A stretch of DNA of 64,000 nucleotides from Cylicocyclus nassatus (GCA_958299035.1 CATQJL010000001.1:75103594-75167593), one strand, 5' to 3'. Counted from the first letter of the stretch, positions 35,239 through 45,782 are shown. Notes: generated by a model from the letters alone, not told the origin. Program-made: numbers and translations.

Positions 35239-35872
35239 CAAGGAAACGATCCCAACTTAAAATGGCGAATTGGAATGATCCGCATATCATTAGATGCGTC
35301 TTGAAGAGCTGATTCCAAATCTACCCTTCTTATCTGCAAAGCCGTTCTCTGCAAAAAGTTATGAGCGGTTGAGAATGTGAAGTCATTGAGGTTTCACTGC
35401 ATAATGTGCTTCAAAATCCAACTTGGGAGTGTATTACTAACATGATATTGAGTGTGCTGATTTCAAGGAATGCTCACACTCAAAAGGAACACAAATAGGT
35501 GTTTTTGAACAACTAAAAAGCAACAAAAGTTCTTTGGTAAAAGCTATGAGCAATAAGAAGTCTGAATTTGGCAAATATACAGCGCCATACTTCGAGAATT
35601 AGTTGAACAAAACACTTATTTGTGTTTCCTTTGAATGTGAGCATACCTTGAAATCGATACACTCAATATCATGCTGGTCATACACTCCCAAGTTGGATTT
35701 TGAAGCACATTATGCAGTGAAACCCCAATGACTTCACATTCTCAACCATTCATAACTTTTTGCAGAGAACGGCTCCGCAGATAAGAAAGGTAGTGGAATC
35801 AGCTCATCGAGACGCATCTAATGATATGCAATTCATTCCAATTCGCCTCCTTGAGTTGGGATCGTTTCCTTG
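35239..35872. mobile_element. Tc4/Tc5-like foldback element (copy 3, intact ends)
   Basis: Ends CAAGGAAACGATCCCAACT and its complement, with TCA on both sides; the empty site is CTCAG, i.e. CTNAG. The arms are about 270 bp with few mismatches (TTAGATGCGTCT, GATTCCAAATCTACC..., TGCAAAAAGTTATGA, GTGAAGTCATTG, AATCCAACTTGGGAGTGTA, TTGAGTGT). The short loop (about 35505-35600) is non-coding. Best preserved of the five copies. Confidence 0.85.
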
Positions 35873-36454
35873 TCAGTACCACAACTACATACTAATTTTT
35901 GTTTAACATAGATTATAGATTTTTTAAAGTAAAATGAAAATATTTGCCCGTAGAAGTTTGCTCCGTTTTATCTAGCTGGAAGCTGCTTCCCTCGATGTAC
36001 CGTAAAGAACTAGCTCCGTTTTTTGTAAATTGTCATGAAATATCATTCCACATTGGTAATTTTATCCATGGACTAGTGACATGGAAACCATCATATACAT
36101 CAAAATCAAAGTGAATCAGAAATTTGCTTGAAAGCAATTAATTCCGGACTTCTTCGTCAGTTTCCTTTGTGGTTTCCGCGATGGCATCGCTCCTGCATCT
36201 TCAGCCACTGCACAGTACTCCATTCGTAATTGCCATTACGCCTGTTCTGTTGATTTCCACAGAGCTCGTGAGAAATGGAATCGGTAAGAGACCCTGCAAG
36301 AAATTCATGTACCCTTATACTCTTACGATCGAATCACAAATAATGACCATGCCAAATCCTTAGTATTCTTCCAGAATTATACAAAATTTCCTTCTGTTCC
36401 ATAAACAAGACAAACACTTGTATAAACACACACTGAACGAATCAAGTAACATAC
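35873..36454. other. Intergenic, nothing supportable
   Basis: A 64-codon plus-strand ORF (36169) has no supporting evidence. Confidence 0.4.
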
Positions 36455-38265
36455 CGTGTATGTGTAGGAAGGATCCGTAAAGACAATCTACTGTATAATC
36501 GAAGCTAGCTCTTCCGTAGCATCAAGCTGGTGAGCATCCATATCACAACAAGCGTTGAACACTAATTCATCTTCGTCCTCTTCTTCTATGGTCAACATCG
36601 GTTCAATGCTGAAATTCGAGGACGTTGAAGACCTAAAAGACCTAAAATTAGGATGAACTTAGAATTTTCGAAGACAGGATTGAGAGTCCACTAATAAAAC
36701 AAAAAGGCTAACAAGCTTACCGCTGCCTCTGGTTTCTTCTCTGTTTGTAGATTTCAGCTGGACACATTTTTGAACGACGTTGATCTGAATGAGAGAGTAT
36801 GAGATCAAATTTAACAAAACTTTTATTTCATAGCCTTTTCTGAACCATTCAGAATGATACGGAGGTAAGCTTCTACGGAGGCAGTAGAAATGATCATGAA
36901 ATAGATTAGATTGCATATCGGGTTTTAGCAGGTGGGTTAGTAGCGGGTATCAGACAATTCGAGTGGTTACTTCTAAAAGCCTCATAACTATGAAGCCCAC
37001 TGATTTTTCAGTTTGTTTATTCAACGAGAGCAAAAAAAGAAGATATATACCCCAATAAAATTATCGTAAAGTGATGTACACTCTTCTTACCCCAGCGCCT
37101 GGAAGACAGGGCTCCGTGACCCAATTAAAGCTAGAAAATGATCAAAGAGCATTCGCGAGGTAGGCGCAGACTGCACCGCGGACGCGAGCTAGGTTATGAA
37201 ACCCCGCCTTCCAGCAGCCGATATGGGTAAAGCAAAGGGTACTTTTTACCTAAAATTCAACGCACTATTGACAAGGATTTGAAAGATTCTATAAACCACG
37301 TAAGATATGGAGCTTTACAAACCAAGATGAGGGATAAGAACTATTGGAAGCAACCAAAGAAGATGCAGATGTCCCCTTTTACCGCACCACGAAAAATTTA
37401 CTACCGCAGTGTAATCACGCTTGACATCTTTAACTCGTCTAAATTTCGGGAGACAAGAAAGTTAAATGTGGGAGATATGGGAACTTGATGGAAGAACTGG
37501 GTACAAAAGAACGCAGAATCCTTAGAATAAGATGTTGCTATTCTATCAAATATTAAAAATACTTACTTCCTTTTCCCATCAGCTTCATCAGCTGAAGCAA
37601 ATAATTCTTCCTCGTCAAAGAGATCATAATAGGGTTTGTATGATAGTTGATCAAAAGATCGGTAGGTTTTTTGGTCGAATACACGCCTTGGCTCAAAAAA
37701 GCAATGTTGTACGCACTGAAATAGCAAATTTCGGAGGCGGTGCCAGCGGCGGTATCTGGCCGCGCCAAAAAAGCGATGGTCATTGGTGTAATGCAGTGGC
37801 GTACCCAGGATTTCGGCTCGGGAGAGGGCGACAAAAATTTTTTTCTAAAGAAGGTGCGTGGCTTTAGCCACGCACTCCGAAAAAATTTTTGGGGTGCTTC
37901 TAAGAACTTTTGCGGGTCCTCGACCCCTAAATTCTGGAAAAAGGGGGCGTGGCGTCAGTCACGCCCCCGAAAAAAAATTTTTTACAAGGCTAATTAGAAT
38001 TTTTAAAAATTTTTAAAAATTATTTTAATTATTTACAAAAATAAACAAGTCACTTGCACATTTTTATAATTCATATAAGTAACTTTCAAAAATTTCGCGA
38101 CCCATTCTCGGGGGGGGGGGGGGCGCCCCCCCCCGCCCCCTCCCCCTCGGTACGCCACTGGTGTAATGTTATGAAAACAAGGAACACGCTCAAAAACAAT
38201 GACGTCGGATAAAGTTTTCTAGCAAATTTTGATGAAAATGAGTAGTAAAATAACACAAAACAGGA
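36455..38265 (-). pseudogene. Copy B of the amphipathic-helix peptide gene family
   Basis: Minus-strand exons: helix exon 37632-37567 (MISLTRKNYLLQLMKLMGKG), linker exon 36784-36721 (CPAEIYKQRRNQRQ), acidic C-terminal exon 36632-36488 (SIEPMLTIEEEDEDELVF then NACCDMDAHQLDATEELASI, stop TAG). Phases join without a break (91 codons including the stop). A donor follows the stop at 36454 as in copies C and E. Damage: the acceptor before the helix exon lacks AG (AAACC), and a 367-bp hAT MITE (37794-38160) splits the proline/Thr-rich exon from the upstream hydrophobic, signal-peptide-like stretch near 38255-38200 (FFLFCVILLLIFIK). Probably a recent pseudogene. Flanks are segmentally related to copy E. 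Confidence 0.6.
37794..38160. mobile_element. hAT-type MITE (copy 2), inserted in peptide-gene copy B
   Basis: CAGTGGCGTACCCAGGATTT ... CTCGGTACGCCACTG, flanked by a perfect 8-bp duplication GTGTAATG (37786-37793, 38161-38168). Internal GTGCGTGGC palindromes, GGGGTGCTTCT, and a long G/C homopolymer zone near the right end. Non-coding; apparent ORFs reading RTQDFGSGEG arise only from this repeat. Confidence 0.92.
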
Positions 38266-38618
38266 AAAAGCTGCAAAATCTATTCCAAAAACAGTTTAGA
38301 CGCAAATATGAAATCATACATCTTGGCGGAAAACCTACTTTTTTGCTTTTTGGGTACTCATACGAAGGCGCTGACAATATTGTAGAAAGATTTTGGGCCA
38401 AGCTGCGGACATTCAAAGGATTTGGAACTCTATTACTCTTCAAACTGTCATGATCTCAAAATCCCTCCGAATATCTTTATTCGAACTTTCGGCGAGTCCC
38501 ATAAATGATTGACTGTTGACCTCAACTTTCCTTGGAATTTCTTGCATACAGTCCATTGGTGCAGTTAAGGACTAATAAGAAAAAGTTACTGGGTGGCCAA
38601 GACTATCCATAAAGAACA

Positions 38619-38671
38619 TACATATCCTCTAAAGCTTAATGTCTGCTTGTATGTATTCTGTCTGTGTGTAC
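38619..38671 (+). mobile_element. 5' fragment of a Helitron-like element
   Basis: TCCTCTAAAGCTTAATGTCTG and CTGTCTGTGTGTA resemble the first 50 bp of the family. It is cut by a hAT MITE start at 38672. Confidence 0.5.
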
Positions 38672-38781
38672 CAGTGGCGTACCCAGGATTTCCGTTCGCG
38701 GGGGGGGGGGGGGGGAGGGGGGAAGGGCGACAAAAATTTTTTCTTTTGAAGGTGCGTGGCGTCAGCCACGCCCCGAAAAAA
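38672..38781. mobile_element. Truncated hAT-type MITE (copy 3)
   Basis: Begins CAGTGGCGTACCCAGGATTT with a long poly-G tract and GTGCGTGGCGTCAGCCACGCC. It stops abruptly at the start of the Helitron-like element at 38782, and its second half does not resume after that element ends. Confidence 0.75.
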
Positions 38782-39398
38782 TCTTATTTATAAAGCTGAA
38801 TGTCTCTTTGTATGTCTGCATGTCTGTATGTATGTCTGTATGTACGTATGTTCCGAATAGAAAATTCCATTTCTGAACCGATCGGGACCAAACTTGGCAC
38901 ACATACACTTCGGGCCCCGGCGGGTGTCATAGGCTACTTTTCGTATCGATCGATATCGATTTTATCGATTTTTTGCAAAATTTGAGCTACGGGGCTGGGA
39001 GTTGGCACAGGGGGGTAACCGAGCATGCTGATTACGAATACAGTATTAGTTTTTGGAATTTTTCAGTAGTTTTATCAATTTTATCGATTTTTCACAAAGT
39101 TTGGGCTACGGGGCTGGGAGTTGGCACAGGGGTAATTGAGCATGCTGATTACATATACAATATTCGTCTTTAAAGTTATCCACTACTTTTATCGATTTTA
39201 TTGCTTTTTTGCAAAGTTCGAGCTACGGGGCTGGGAATCGGCACAGAGGAGGGAAGGAGTGATCATGCTGATTACCAACATAACGGGAATAGGGATCTAG
39301 CATGTAGAGGTGGGCACAGGGAAAGGTTGTGACAGACATAGGGATGGAACTTTCATCGTAATATTTTTACGGGGCCGGGGGGAGCCAGGTACAGCTAG
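38782..39398 (+). mobile_element. Non-autonomous Helitron-like element (copy 3)
   Basis: A|TCTTATTTATAAAGCTGAATG at the 5' end, CAGCTAG|T at the 3' end. The 5' arm (CCGAATAGAAAATTCC ... CCGGCGGGTGTCA) is present but the inverted 3' arm is missing. Instead there are three direct repeats of about 100 bp (GCTACGGGGCTGGGA, GCATGCTGATTAC). The 3' hairpin is altered (GGGGCCGGGGGGAGCC). Confidence 0.75.
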
Positions 39399-39639
39399 TA
39401 TTTTCATAAATGCGTTCTTGTCTAAGTGGAATCTTATTAGCAAAAAGGATATCAGATAAATCCCACATGTATGCTTATCGGCAAAACAAAACTAGATTGC
39501 GAGGAGTTATAAAAATGAAATCTGCATAACCGTGGGGAACAAATCACCGATGTTATTTAGGTAGTCTGTTATGTACTAAGGAGCATAAGTGTATGGCATA
39601 TTGTACTCAGACTAGTTTGAGTAGAAAAAAAGAAAAAGC

Positions 39640-40330
39640 TTAAACATCCTTGCAATCTCGCAATAGTGTAGGTTTTTTGTTTCGTCCATCGAATACAAAT
39701 GTTCTCTAGGTACTAGTAGCTGGCAGTCATGTTCCGTAGCAGACACAAGCAGCTGATATAACAACTATGGCTCTGATTGCACAAATTCATGTGATATTTA
39801 GAGTACAACTTTCGCAACTTTTTACAAAGGTCATTCCACAGATTATAAGAGCAGCTTAAATCAGGGCACGAAATGTATAGGAGCAGCTTAAATCAGGGCA
39901 CGAAATGCGATTTATTGTCCATCTTATCATATGTTGGAAAGAACTAGTAGTAGTTTTGTTGCCTTAGGATAATTATGGGTGAATCTAGGACCTTATTTTC
40001 AGAAATTTCACAAAATTCATCAGAATCTCTGCTTCTACCTTGTCTACATTCATCTAGTCAACTTCTTGTCGAGCAAATTTTTCTTTTATGGCTAAATCTA
40101 ACCAAGAAGAGGGTAAAGGTTGCGGCTGCGCTTTGATCATTACTGCTGATACAACCAACTAGGCCAGAATGATAACGCGTTAGGAATAGGGAAACAACTG
40201 CAAAGCAAGTTTACAGCAGTTGATTTTTGAGATGACATGGCTTTATCACTTCAGTAAATAAATGACGCCCACATTGATGTGTAACGTATATGGAATATAA
40301 TAGAGCGTGCTACTGACAGGATACGGTGAA
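39640..40330. repeat. Segmental duplicate of 53840-54800
   Basis: Blocks in the same order and orientation as near copy E: GCAATAGTG, GGCAGTCATGTTCC, AAATTTATG-like, CATTCC.CAGATTATAA and then a well conserved block at 40118-40231. Contains a 32-bp direct duplication (GAGCAGCTTAAATCAGGGCA at 39849 and 39881). Confidence 0.65.
40118..40231. promoter_or_regulatory. Conserved non-coding block upstream of peptide-gene copy B
   Basis: About 110 bp clearly more similar to 54580-54690 than the surroundings. The core TAGGGAAACAACTGCAAAGC then GTTTACAGCAGTTGATTTTT is almost identical in both, and it contains inverted E-box-like CAACTGC...GCAGTTG. It lies about 2 kb upstream of copy B, which is on the minus strand. 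A regulatory role is inference. Confidence 0.4.
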
Positions 40331-40802
40331 GATTACCGGTGCGTTGACTCATGAAACGAAAGTCATATTGAAAGAGATAATTCTGTTTTACAAGTGAAAC
40401 TTACTCAAAGGTTGCTGTGAAATTTTTGTTAATAAAATATTAGCTAGAAAGGTATACTCCGCTGCATCTAAAGAACACAACGTCGCAGAGTGTAACATAC
40501 AGAAAGATTCCAAAATTGTTTCGCCTACTGTTTCCATTTAGGATATCCAACAATAATTTATTCAACTCATCTCTTACACTTCTCTGATTCTATTAATTGA
40601 GCAGCGATGTGATTAAAGTCTGCGAGCAATGGGTGAGAATTGCTTGGTTGCAGATGGGTATGGATTGAAAAATTCTATCAGTCTAGTCCCCCCCCCCTCA
40701 AAGCTCAACAACTGATTCGCATCGAAGGGTAAAAAACAACAGCAGAGCGAATTATACAGGTAAAAATTCCTTTTTTTACTCTTCTCGCCCCCAGTCTTGA
40801 AG

Positions 40803-41236
40803 GGAAGGATTCCTAAACCGCCGAGCTGGAATGAATTGCATATCGTTAGATTCCTCTTGATGAGCTGTTTCCAAACCTTCTATATCTGCTGCGGTATTCT
40901 CTGAACGAAGTTAGCGGTTAAACGTATGAAGTCCTGAGGATTTTAATGCATGACGTGCAATGAACCCAGATGGGTAATTGGCAAGGCATTGAATGCGCTG
41001 ACTACTAGGATGCACACATTTACCAGAAACATAAATGAATGCTCCTGAACAACAAATCCTTGAAGGGATGTCAATGAATGAATGCCACCTTTGAACTTTC
41101 AAACGCTCATAACTTTTTTTAGAGAATCCTGCAGCAGATATGGAAGGTACATAGACTAGGATTTAGCTCAACAAGACGCATTCAGTATATGCATCTCATT
41201 CCAGGTCGTTACTGCAATCTGGGACCCTTCACTGGT
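40803..41236. mobile_element. Tc4/Tc5-like foldback element, degraded (copy 4)
   Basis: GAAGGGAAGGATTCC at the left and GGGACCCTTCA at the right, with arms carrying GCATATCGTTAGAT, TGATGAGCTG, TATCTGCTGCGG and complements. Same family as 21129 and 35239. Terminal CAAG and the CTNAG site are eroded. The Helitron-like element at 41238 begins immediately beyond it. Confidence 0.6.
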
Positions 41237-41237
41237 A

Positions 41238-41770
41238 TCTTATATATAAAGTTGAATGTCTGTTTGTATGTATGTCTGTCTGTGTGTACGTATGTTCCGA
41301 ATAGAAAATTCCATTTCTGAACCGATCCGGACCAAACTTGGCACACATACACTTCGGGCCCCGGCGGGTGTCATAGGCTACTTTTCGTATCGATCGATAT
41401 CGATTTTATCGATTTTTTGCAAAATTTGAGCTACGGGGCTGGGGGTTGGCACAGGGAGGTAAGTGAGCATGGGGATTCCGAATACAATATTAGTTTTTGA
41501 AATCGTGCATTACTTTTATCGATTTTATCGATTTTTTTGCAAAATTTGAGCTAGGGGGCTGGAATTTTGCAGGGGGTGTAATCGAGCATGCTGATCTCCC
41601 CCAGCTCAAATTTTGCAAAGAATCGATAAAATCGGCATCAATCGATAACGAAAAGTGGACTGTGACACCCGCCGGGGCCCGAAGTGTATGTGTGCCAAGT
41701 TTGGTTCGGATCGGTTGAGAAATGGAATTTTCTATTCGGAACATACGGCGGAGCCGGGTATGCCAGCTAG
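41238..41770 (+). mobile_element. Non-autonomous Helitron-like element (copy 4, best preserved)
   Basis: A|TCTTATATATAAAGTTGAATG ... GTATGCCAGCTAG|T. The 3' hairpin CATACGGC-GGA-GCCGGGTATG lies 6 bp before CTAG. Subterminal inverted copies of about 95 bp (CCGAATAGAAAATTCCATTT ... GGGCCCCGGCGGGTGTCA) enclose the ATCGAT-rich direct repeats. No coding capacity. Confidence 0.82.
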
Positions 41771-44700
41771 TGTCCTATAATTACAATTCAAAGAAGAGGT
41801 TTTCTTTGAAAATCAAAAAATGCGTTTATTTCGTAAGCTACGGTCAGAACCCTGCGACATAAAATTGAGTTATACCTCAGCGATCTTTCGTGGCTGTAGT
41901 GAATATTTATGGTGATTTTGCATACTGTACAATGTGTTATGTCAATAACAAGTTATAAATGCTGTTATTACGCTACTCTGGGGTACCAAATCATTGGTAA
42001 AGCTTTCAAGAGATTTGAAGATAAATTAGTTTATCGACATATATGCATCCAAAGTCAACAATTAACAATTGAGAAACTTTACAAGGACGGCAATTTACTG
42101 CTTGATTTGGAGTCTTGATAGTTTTTTGATAGTGCATTCCGAATTCGTGTTGCGTCTTCACTCACTGCACTTGTACTTCATTTGCAAACTGTCAAAGCGC
42201 CGACTTCGTTGATTGCCTTGGGAATCAGGAGAAGTTGACTGGCAAGTCACCCTGCAAGAAGACACAGTTGGCATTATTGTATTCAAAACCACAGTGAAGC
42301 TTTCGAATATATTGGTACTCCCAAAGACAAAAATATTTTTCCTATGAATAACACCAGTACATAAATGACTTAAACGAGAATCAATTATTCTAAGTGACAT
42401 ACCGTATTTGTAGAGAACAATCCAGAGGCAGACATTTTATTGTGGAACTGAAGCTAGCTCTTCTATAGCATCAAGCTGCTGAGCATCCATGCCGCTGCAC
42501 GCATTGAACGTTAACATGTCCTCTTCCTCTTCTTCTATGGTTGGCATAGGCTTGATGCTCAAGTTCGAAAACCTTGAAGATCTGCGAATGTAAAAGTATG
42601 TAATGAAATGAAAACATCATTCATAGACAACACAAACCTTTGCCTCTGATTTCTTCTCTGCTTGTGTATTTCAGCTGGCGAAGAACGATTATGATCTGAA
42701 TGCGAAAGTATAAGACCAAGATCTGCGGAATGTTATTCTCAGCTTATTCTGCCATTAAACTGAGGAGGGAAGATGTTCAAACAAGCGAACATTGCCCAAT
42801 GTCTGTGCTTACACTCTTATGAATTAAAATTGATGGCAAGTTTACCAGTTTTACTCCATAACCTGAAGGAGTCATTATTCGTCTACTAGATGACAGCAAA
42901 AGATGTTCATCCTTAAGCACAGAAATTGTTTAGAAACTCGCAAAATTTGCTACTGACCTACAAAAAATAAGTCATTTACAAATCGCAGAGTTGCAGAATA
43001 TATAGATACCAGTCCAAAGCGCCGCTTCGCGGCGCTTCGGACTGGCTGTGTGTGTGTGAAGTGGGATGTGACCTCAAAGTTAGAACTGGAGACCTTTTCT
43101 TGCGCAGACATTCAACGAACCCAGAGATTAACAAAATAAGTGTCAGAAGTTTCCTGCTTTACGTGGTTTCATAAGTACTAACAAAAGTGCCAATAAATTT
43201 TTTACCGTTTTCACCCAGCTTCCCAGGTATGTATGCTCTTGTACTTTGCAAACTTGTGCTTTGCTGCCCTCCCTGAGTTCTTCGAGCCAAAATGCATCCC
43301 ACTTTCCCTCAATTCCTCTTCACCCAAAAGCTTCCCTTATGAAACTTTCCAAACTACCATTCTTTTCTCGCACTTTCACATCCTTCAGATCCTACTTAGT
43401 CGTTTCAAGTTTTGCCTCAGAGATGCTGTTGAGAAAATGCGAACTTACACCCTTACAGTCTGTCCCCCGAATCAGGCCAAAATTGACATGATGCGCTGCG
43501 CCCTCAAGATTCCGCGTCATGTCTGCGGTTTGCTAATGGTGGTTATGTTAGGCTCGGCAACCTTTTCCCAACTATGGGGTCCTCCCCTCCTCATCGACTG
43601 TCCTGTGAACTGCCCCAAGCACTTCACAACACCTCACTCTCCATTAAATCTCTTGGGCTCGTATGAAAACCTGGGGCGAGATAAGCGACGTTTCCGGTCA
43701 TGAAAGGGCCCGGGAACACTGTTCAACATCGGTGCGACTCTAACCAACCTTCCAACTTATAATATAGAATTTTACAAATCAAACAGCATCCCTTCCTCTT
43801 CATAAAATATGCTCTGTTGGAAGCGTGCACAAATTAATTCCAATTCAAGAATCTTAATGTCAAATCCCGTTAGCGTTCTATATGGGCTATCCAAATTATT
43901 CAACATATATGCTTTTCCACCCAGCTCCACAGACCCCAATTTCCAACTCATCTTGATAGGCTACTGACTTGAATTCTATAAAGAGAGCTATTATTAAAGT
44001 TCAACTCCAGATTCAACTATTCATCCAAGCAAATCTTCAGTGTTTATACGATTCTGGGGCTGTGCAATGTTTCGACAAAATTGCGCCAAAAACTACATGT
44101 TCCTGAGGTTAGCAAGGGTTGAGTTGATGGTTAGTGAAGCCCCTTCTTTTCATCTTTTTCACACTGACAGCAAACAGACAGCATGTAGCTCTAAAATTTT
44201 ATTACGATCGCAATGACGTTTTTCATAGTATTTCTGAAATTTTCGGTCTTTTGTTAAAAATCAGAAATTCTAAGATGCAGTCTTCTAAACCTACGATTTA
44301 GTTGCCAAGTGTGCTTTTTGCATCCAGCGTAGTTTCAAGACAATTCGCATCACCATGTTTCTTATCACTTGGTGGTTAACAATTTGGAAAGTTCACGCAG
44401 TCTTGAGACGTCAAATGAATAAAATTAAAGACTTTCGAAAAGCATCAGACCTTACAATTACGCTTGATGTGAACTGAGGAGTCGAGTGAGGAGGAGTTTT
44501 ATGGTGTTGTGTTCAAATAGCTTGATTTCATAGTAAACATTATCGAGAAAGCCAAGTTAGCGTAAAATACGATGACGTCATTAGGTTGCACTTACGCGAC
44601 TGGGTCGAATCTAACGGTAAACAGTATGGAAGCGAGCGGAAGTGCAAAAGTTAAGACAAAGAACTGGGCAAACATCCTTGCTGGTTGTTGACGTGCGATG

Positions 44701-45170
44701 GTCCCCCCTGCGCTTTATTATAGGGTATGATTCTTCAAATTCTGGATGAAGAATTTTTAGTAATCATAAATAGGAATTACACATTTGCAACTCTACTTCT
44801 AATTATCCAGGTAATGGTAACTCACGTTTACCCGCATGCATTAGCTTTTGCAAATAGTTCCTCCTTGCAACAGAGATCATAGTAGCTTAAATATGTTCGG
44901 TAGGTAGTCAAGAAGTCCGAGGGGGTTCTAAGTGTGTAGACACTGAAGCAATATTGTACACAATAAAGTGAAAGTAAAGCGTTCGGAGGTGGTGCTGACA
45001 GTGGTATTTGATCCAGTGAACGATGATCGCTGGTGTGTTACGCTGAAAAACAAGGATCCAATGCAAAAACATTGTCTCGTATACATTCAACAAACTTTGA
45101 TAAATAAGTACCGAAGTAAAAACCAGACAGACAAAAAACAGCGAAATACCAAATTTTCGTCAAGGTAGAA
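41771..45170 (-). CDS. Copy C of the amphipathic-helix peptide gene family
   Basis: Minus-strand exons: 45042-44962 (after TTGTTTTTCAG; Thr/Ser-rich GSNTTVSTTSE in one frame), helix exon 44885-44826 (TMISVARRNYLQKLMHAGK), linker exon 42695-42638 (HNRSSPAEIHKQRRNQRQ) and acidic C-terminal exon 42581-42437 (SIKPMPTIEEEEEDMLTF then NACSGMDAQQLDAIEELASV, stop TAA). The last three join in phase (87 codons including the stop). A donor after the stop (42402) and acceptor CTTCTTGCAG (42252) suggest a 3' UTR intron. Upstream, about 45165-45110 reads FRCFLSVWFLLRYLFIK, signal-peptide-like but without a seen ATG. The first exon's frame does not join cleanly, so the copy may be functional with an unseen 5' end, or dead. 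The 2.1-kb intron 42696-44825 holds the stem-loop at 43009. Confidence 0.5.
43009..43045. repeat. Stem-loop, 16-bp stem with CTTCG loop
   Basis: CCAGTCCAAAGCGCCG, loop CTTCG, CGGCGCTTCGGACTGG, with one mismatch. It differs from the copy at 12136 by paired changes that keep the stem (for example GTGCCG/CGGCAC versus GCGCCG/CGGCGC). Followed by TGTGTGTGTGAAGTGGGATGTG, as after 12136. It lies in the long intron of copy C. Confidence 0.8.
43233..43703 (+). other. Unrecognised 156-codon ORF, antisense in intron of copy C
   Basis: The longest open frame in the window. It begins MLLYFANLCFAALPEFF and contains CPPNQAKIDMMRCALKI, HVCGLLMVVMLGSATFS and DCPVNCPKHFTTPHSP. The sequence is pyrimidine-rich, which by itself favours long open frames. 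No domain, splice partners or paralogue in the window. It lies antisense within the 42696-44825 intron. I cannot say whether it is expressed. Confidence 0.25.
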
Positions 45171-45534
45171 GCATTAAATCATTTATCGACGGTCACCGCT
45201 CTTTCAATCTACTGCAATCTAATAGCAAATTGATATTGATGATATAATTCGAGTCCACGTCTTTCCAGTGCACTTTTTACAAAATATTTCAACGGGATTC
45301 CTTTTATGGTTAAATGAACGACTATAGAATTTGTTTTGAAGCTGCTCACAAGACAAAAATGCTTGGTAGCCAAATCCTTTTACGAAGATGTGCTGTAGTA
45401 GATGTGTCTTATGAACGAAAATCAACCCCCCCCCCCCCGCCCTCCTTAATTTGTGAAACGATATTCTGAACTAATTGAATCTGTGGTTATAATATGCAAA
45501 ATCACTTATTAGCGTTTGTATATACAGGGCTTAT
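45171..45534. other. Segmental duplicate of 53330-53480, no gene
   Basis: Upstream flank of copy C. Short matches (for example GGTTGAATGAACG-type and AATGGGATAATC/AACGGGATTCC) align it with the upstream flank of copy E. A poly-C tract is at 45426-45440. Confidence 0.4.
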
Positions 45535-45747
45535 CAAACGCAGTGTCGCTTGCATAAGCATCTCCACTCCAGCGCTGTACTCTGCGTCTCTTCCGCGAAC
45601 ATGCTCTCCAATCACTTCCAAATGAGGCTCCGCCTTTCCCACGCTCGCCCTGGGAAAGTAATCAAAGAGCATTTCGCGGAAGAGATGCAGTGTTCAGCAC
45701 AGGAGTGGAGATGCTGATGCAAGCGACACTGCGTTTGATAGGCCCTA
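45535..45747. mobile_element. TA-flanked TIR MITE
   Basis: Ends CAGGGCTTATCAAACGCAG and (complemented) TAGGGCCTATCAAACGCAG, flanked by TA. Arms of about 85 bp run through TGTCGCTTGCAT, CATCTCCACTCC and TCTCTTCCGCGAA. The short centre is non-coding. Probably Tc1/mariner-type. Confidence 0.75.
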
Positions 45748-45782
45748 TAAATGATTTTGTCCCGAATTGTATACCTTTATAA

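Noticed and set aside
36659..36916. 85-codon minus-strand ORF
   Set aside because: Different frame over the linker exon of copy B; the phase that joins flanking exons is another one.
42696..44825. Possible 20-nt micro-exon near 42880 in copy C
   Set aside because: Could be placed only by assuming the wrong frame for the helix exon, and has no equivalent in copy E.
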